The position numbers were made by a program, and so were the translations under genes. The notes beneath the pieces are model-generated. The model had not been told where the DNA came from. It did no database searches and was given only the letters and a program-made list of their open reading frames with translations. Positions 8,092 through 10,817 of a DNA stretch of 10,817 bases are shown here, one piece after another. Origin of the DNA: Euperipatoides rowelli (Eukaryota > Onychophora > Udeonychophora > Euonychophora > Peripatopsidae); the NCBI GenBank assembly GCA_003024985.2, contig PXIH01S0005852.1, one strand, 5' to 3'. Position 1 is the stretch's first letter. Every line of letters begins with the position of its first letter.

Positions 8092-8955
8092 GAAATGTTT
8101 TGATTATTAAACTATTTCTATATTTTTCATATACAATTTATATGTATTTTGTGTCAAACTTTATTAACCTATTAAAATTTTATTAATTGGAAGTCACGGT
8201 CACCACTCTTGCAATACTGTGAATGGAAATATTTACTTTGACTGGCATGCTTATTGTATTTTGATGATTTCCTTTTAATTTGCAATATTAAAAACATTCT
8301 ACTTACCAGTTTTGAAATCTAAGGTTATGTTTTTTAACAAACTATTTAACAACTTGATCTTATTTATAGTAAGTAGGCTTTAAGAATACATAGCAGTGTT
8401 AAACTCTGTTTGTAAAAAAATCATTAGTGATCCATCTGGCTAGCTTGTAAATTTTTGTTAAAATATCAAAATTAGCCACTCGTTTATTTTTAAATTTTAT
8501 CACACTCTAAATTACATAACTAACTCAGGAAGTCATAAAATGGAGAGAGAGAAAACCCAACAATTTTAACAGAAAAGTATTAAAATAAAGTATGTTCATA
8601 GCTCCAAAAAAACATTTCATAACCTCTCTTGCAACGAAATTGCTGGCTATATTTGCTGTACATTCCTAGGCTCCACAGTCTTGGTTTCAGAATAACATTT
8701 CTTTTGTTATAGCTTAACTGGGATTAAATTGACTAACCAAATAGATAAAATTTGCCCAAGTATTATACGTTATTTTTATATGTATTATTTTGGTTCACTA
8801 AAGATTTTGTTTTTCTATTTGTGGTTTGGTGGTCACCATCCAAGCTCTGAGATAGTGAAAAATATTTTTCTATCTAAAATTAAAATTTGATCATCTTATT
8901 AAGAGCAACCTTCAGATTTAATGCCTGTGATGTACAGTACATGTAAATTCATATT
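8092..8955. other. AT-rich stretch without a recognisable gene
   Basis: No gene is supported. GGTCACCA-type words occur at about 8190 and 8831. The perfect palindrome ATGTACAGTACAT at 8930-8942 sits just outside the left arm of the inverted-repeat element. Confidence 0.4.
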
Positions 8956-9205
8956 TGAAGAGGTGATATGCAAACCCAGCTTTATCCACTTTTTAAAAAA
9001 AATGAGNTAGAAATGCAATTGCACTCTTCATGTCCTTTACTAACTGCTGAAGAGTCGACATAACAAAATCATCTATATTGTGTATCCTGTAGCATTATTA
9101 ACATCTACTTGCTTAATGTTTTACCTAGTAAGCCAAAACTTTCAAACTGATTTTGTGCAAAATTTTAAAAAGTGGATAAAGCTGGGTTTGCATATCACCT
9201 CTTCA
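8956..9205. mobile_element. 250-base inverted-repeat (foldback/MITE-like) element
   Basis: The segment is bounded by two 43-base arms, 8956-8998 and 9163-9205, that are exact reverse complements. The outer end reads TGAAGAGGTGATATGC and the inner end CCACTTTTTAAAA. The 164-base centre has no open frame of note, so any movement would need a transposase supplied from elsewhere. TGAAGAG, the terminal word, recurs inside the centre as an 8-base inverted pair (9023-9030 ACTCTTCA and 9048-9055 TGAAGAGT), giving subterminal repeats. Identical arms imply a young insertion or ongoing arm homogenisation. No convincing target-site duplication flanks the arms (CATATT on the left, TTTAGC on the right), so superfamily and exact ends stay open. 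An N lies at 9007 in the centre. Alternatives are a palindrome-forming duplication or a long hairpin transcript. Confidence 0.6.
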
Positions 9206-10065
9206 TTTAGCCTAATGTACTTGTGAATACAGTATTAAAAATAGTTTTTGCTGTCTTCTAAGAATGACAAGACTTATTACGAAGTTTTGTTATATATACT
9301 GTATAACATTTATCATTACTCTAAAACAGCAAATACAATGCTTTAAATACCGACTGCTTTCAAGTCCACTGCACAATCCCAATTTAAAATCTATTGTTTT
9401 CTCTGTTAACAATAGTGTCTATCGCTGCCATTAAATTAAAGTGATAAGGAAAGAAGTAAAAACCATTTTTTAAGCATAAAGGTTTCATCACAAATAAAAA
9501 CACAATTTTTTTTAACTCTATTATCAATTCTCTCTAAATATTGTGATCACTTTATTTGCATTCAAGTCATAATTAGAAATCGCAAAAAGCGATTACAAGA
9601 AAAGACAGCCATTATATTATCTGTTAGACCATATATTTTGCAATTTCTGTTATTGATTATTGTCTTTCAAATACATTGCTATCCCTTATTGCATTTTAAT
9701 TGGGCGATGTGAAGAAAAGGTGTATATTTTTTTTCAAGAATTTTAGTATTACATAATTTGTTAAACGTTCGGATTGTTTTGTAAATGTTTAAACTTTTAT
9801 TATGAAGACTAAAAATGACATAAATGAGCATTATATTACAAAACAAAAAACTAAATTATAAGCAAACAAAAGCTACACAATTATCAGAATAAAAATTAAT
9901 AATAATGCCAATATACTGTATATATGACTTACTACAATAATGGTGCCTCTTTTATTATTTTATGTTCTATGTGATTTACAGTATATATTTTAATTACTTT
10001 TTTTTTAACAAGTTCTAATGTTTCTTTATTTAAGTACTTAGATAGTATTTGCATTTCAAATTTAA
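9206..10065. other. AT-rich stretch without a recognisable gene
   Basis: No gene is supported. The stretch contains TACAGTA/TACTGTA copies at 9228, 9297, 9914 and 9977 and a small hairpin AATCGC-AAAAA-GCGATT at 9578-9594. Confidence 0.4.
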
Positions 10066-10699
10066 TTTACTAAGTATTATATTTTCAAAATTATTAATGA
10101 TTTTGATTCCGACCATCAAAGGCTAAACTTACAACTTAGGCCTACACAATTTATCCGACCTTTAATCTACAAATATAACCCAGATTATTTGAAAGCCAAG
10201 AGATATTCAAACAGAAGAATGCAACCTCCATGGCATGTTATAAAACTATTAAAGAATCTAAATATTTTCAAAAATTTCAATACAAAAAAAGAAAAAAGAT
10301 CAGGAATTAAATTAAAACGAAATACTAAAATAAAATCTATTCGTATAATTAACGTTGGAATTTAACCAAAATCCTCCGCTAATATAAAACAGAAGCATAA
10401 TCATAACGTAAATAGGACTAATAATTTGATTTCTATAAATCTAAAAAATTTATCAATATCCAAAAATATTATCAAATGTAAGATGTATGTGTTCTAAATT
10501 TGATCAAATTTTTATCCAAATGCAAATGTTAATTCCGATATAGCTATTTATACAGANACATGGTTAAATGACGAACATACAGAAGCATTTAACGTTCAAG
10601 AATATAAACAAATCCATGCATTAAGAAGAAGAGAAGATAAAAAAAAAAGGAGGAGGAATTATAGCCTACCATCACAGACAATCTTGTGTGTTATTATAA
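10066..10699 (+). pseudogene. Decayed LINE retrotransposon fragment with endonuclease domain
   Basis: One plus-strand frame is open without a stop from 10066 to 10362. It then continues in the same frame through stops at 10363-10365, 10495-10497 and 10501-10503 into a LINE-type apurinic endonuclease start. DIAIY is followed by T-x-TWLND (10537-10572), which matches the conserved ETW(L) motif holding a metal-binding glutamate in CR1/L2-like LINE endonucleases. The x codon is GAN because of an N at 10557, so it is Glu or Asp. About 26 residues later comes an Arg/Lys-rich stretch. The conserved GGG motif, followed by IIAYHHR, is then in another frame from 10649, after an A10 run (10639-10648) that is one base too long or two too short. 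That frame stops at 10697-10699. In intact elements this domain is followed by reverse transcriptase, which is absent here. The conserved-looking leader (RRMQPPWHVIK, then RSGIKLKRNTKIKSIRIINV) is in frame. It is clearly non-functional, and the exact clade is uncertain. Confidence 0.75.
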
Positions 10700-10817
10700 A
10701 GCATAATACAATCTAAAAGTTTTTTTTTTTTTATATTTCAAGCTTATTTTAAGCAATATTTTTTTTAGTTACTGTACATAAACAGTGAATGAAAACGATC
10801 TTTTAAACAGATTTTAA
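10700..10817. other. AT-rich right edge
   Basis: A T13 run (10720-10732) and a TACTGTA (10770-10776) mark a return to background sequence. No reverse transcriptase residues follow the endonuclease fragment. Confidence 0.4.

Larger units (their letters stand above)
296..10732. repeat. Scattered long A and T runs
   Basis: Runs of 12 or more identical bases are at 296-310 (A), 2331-2345 (T), 2877-2889 (T), 2964-2975 (A), 3108-3122 (T), 3247-3258 (T), 3600-3616 (A), 3844-3860 (T), 5298-5316 (A), 5468-5479 (A), 6038-6052 (A) and 10720-10732 (T). They cluster between 2.3 and 3.9 kb. They are typical of AT-rich eukaryotic intergenic or intronic DNA, and some may be tails of old retroposed copies. 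Confidence 0.7.

Noticed and set aside
1-10817. CRISPR array, operon, phage or plasmid module
   Set aside because: No regularly spaced direct repeats, no ribosome-binding-site and gene pairs, and no intact open frames at all.

Overview
The window looks like non-coding, AT-rich (by eye about three quarters A+T) nuclear DNA of a eukaryote. It has many A or T runs of 12 to 19 bases, no intact gene, no long open reading frame and no recognisable tRNA or rRNA gene. A decayed LINE retrotransposon with an apurinic-endonuclease-type domain, the repeat content and the two N bases all fit draft assembly of an animal genome, perhaps an AT-rich invertebrate. I cannot name the species. There is no bacterial gene organisation.

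Layout. Bases 1-163 are a CpG-bearing, CCGGTT-rich repeat cut by the left edge. From about 900 to 1980 the DNA is less AT-extreme, and its minus strand carries a decayed coding region of unknown identity, best seen at 1141-1815. From 2.0 to 9.9 kb the window is mostly T- and A-rich background. Embedded in it are a repeat-rich zone (2835-3690) with a diverged direct duplication, a less AT-rich island (4785-5045), a stretch bounded by A runs that may be a retroposed sequence (5317-5479), several small palindromes, and a G-run/C-run block (8035-8090). At 8956-9205 is the clearest structure in the window: two identical 43-base inverted arms around a 164-base centre, like a non-autonomous foldback or MITE-type element. 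At 10066-10699 lies a plus-strand LINE fragment with the endonuclease TETWL-type motif, broken by stops and one homopolymer frameshift.

Nothing here works together as a pathway. The window reads as intergenic or intronic DNA built from old insertions. The most distinctive unexplained signal is the 7-mer TACAGTA/TACTGTA, which I counted 24 times with 23 of the copies after position 2030, where roughly 2 to 3 would be expected from base composition. No complete undescribed system is visible. The best leads are the 250-base inverted-repeat element, the unidentified minus-strand pseudogene and the over-represented 7-mer.
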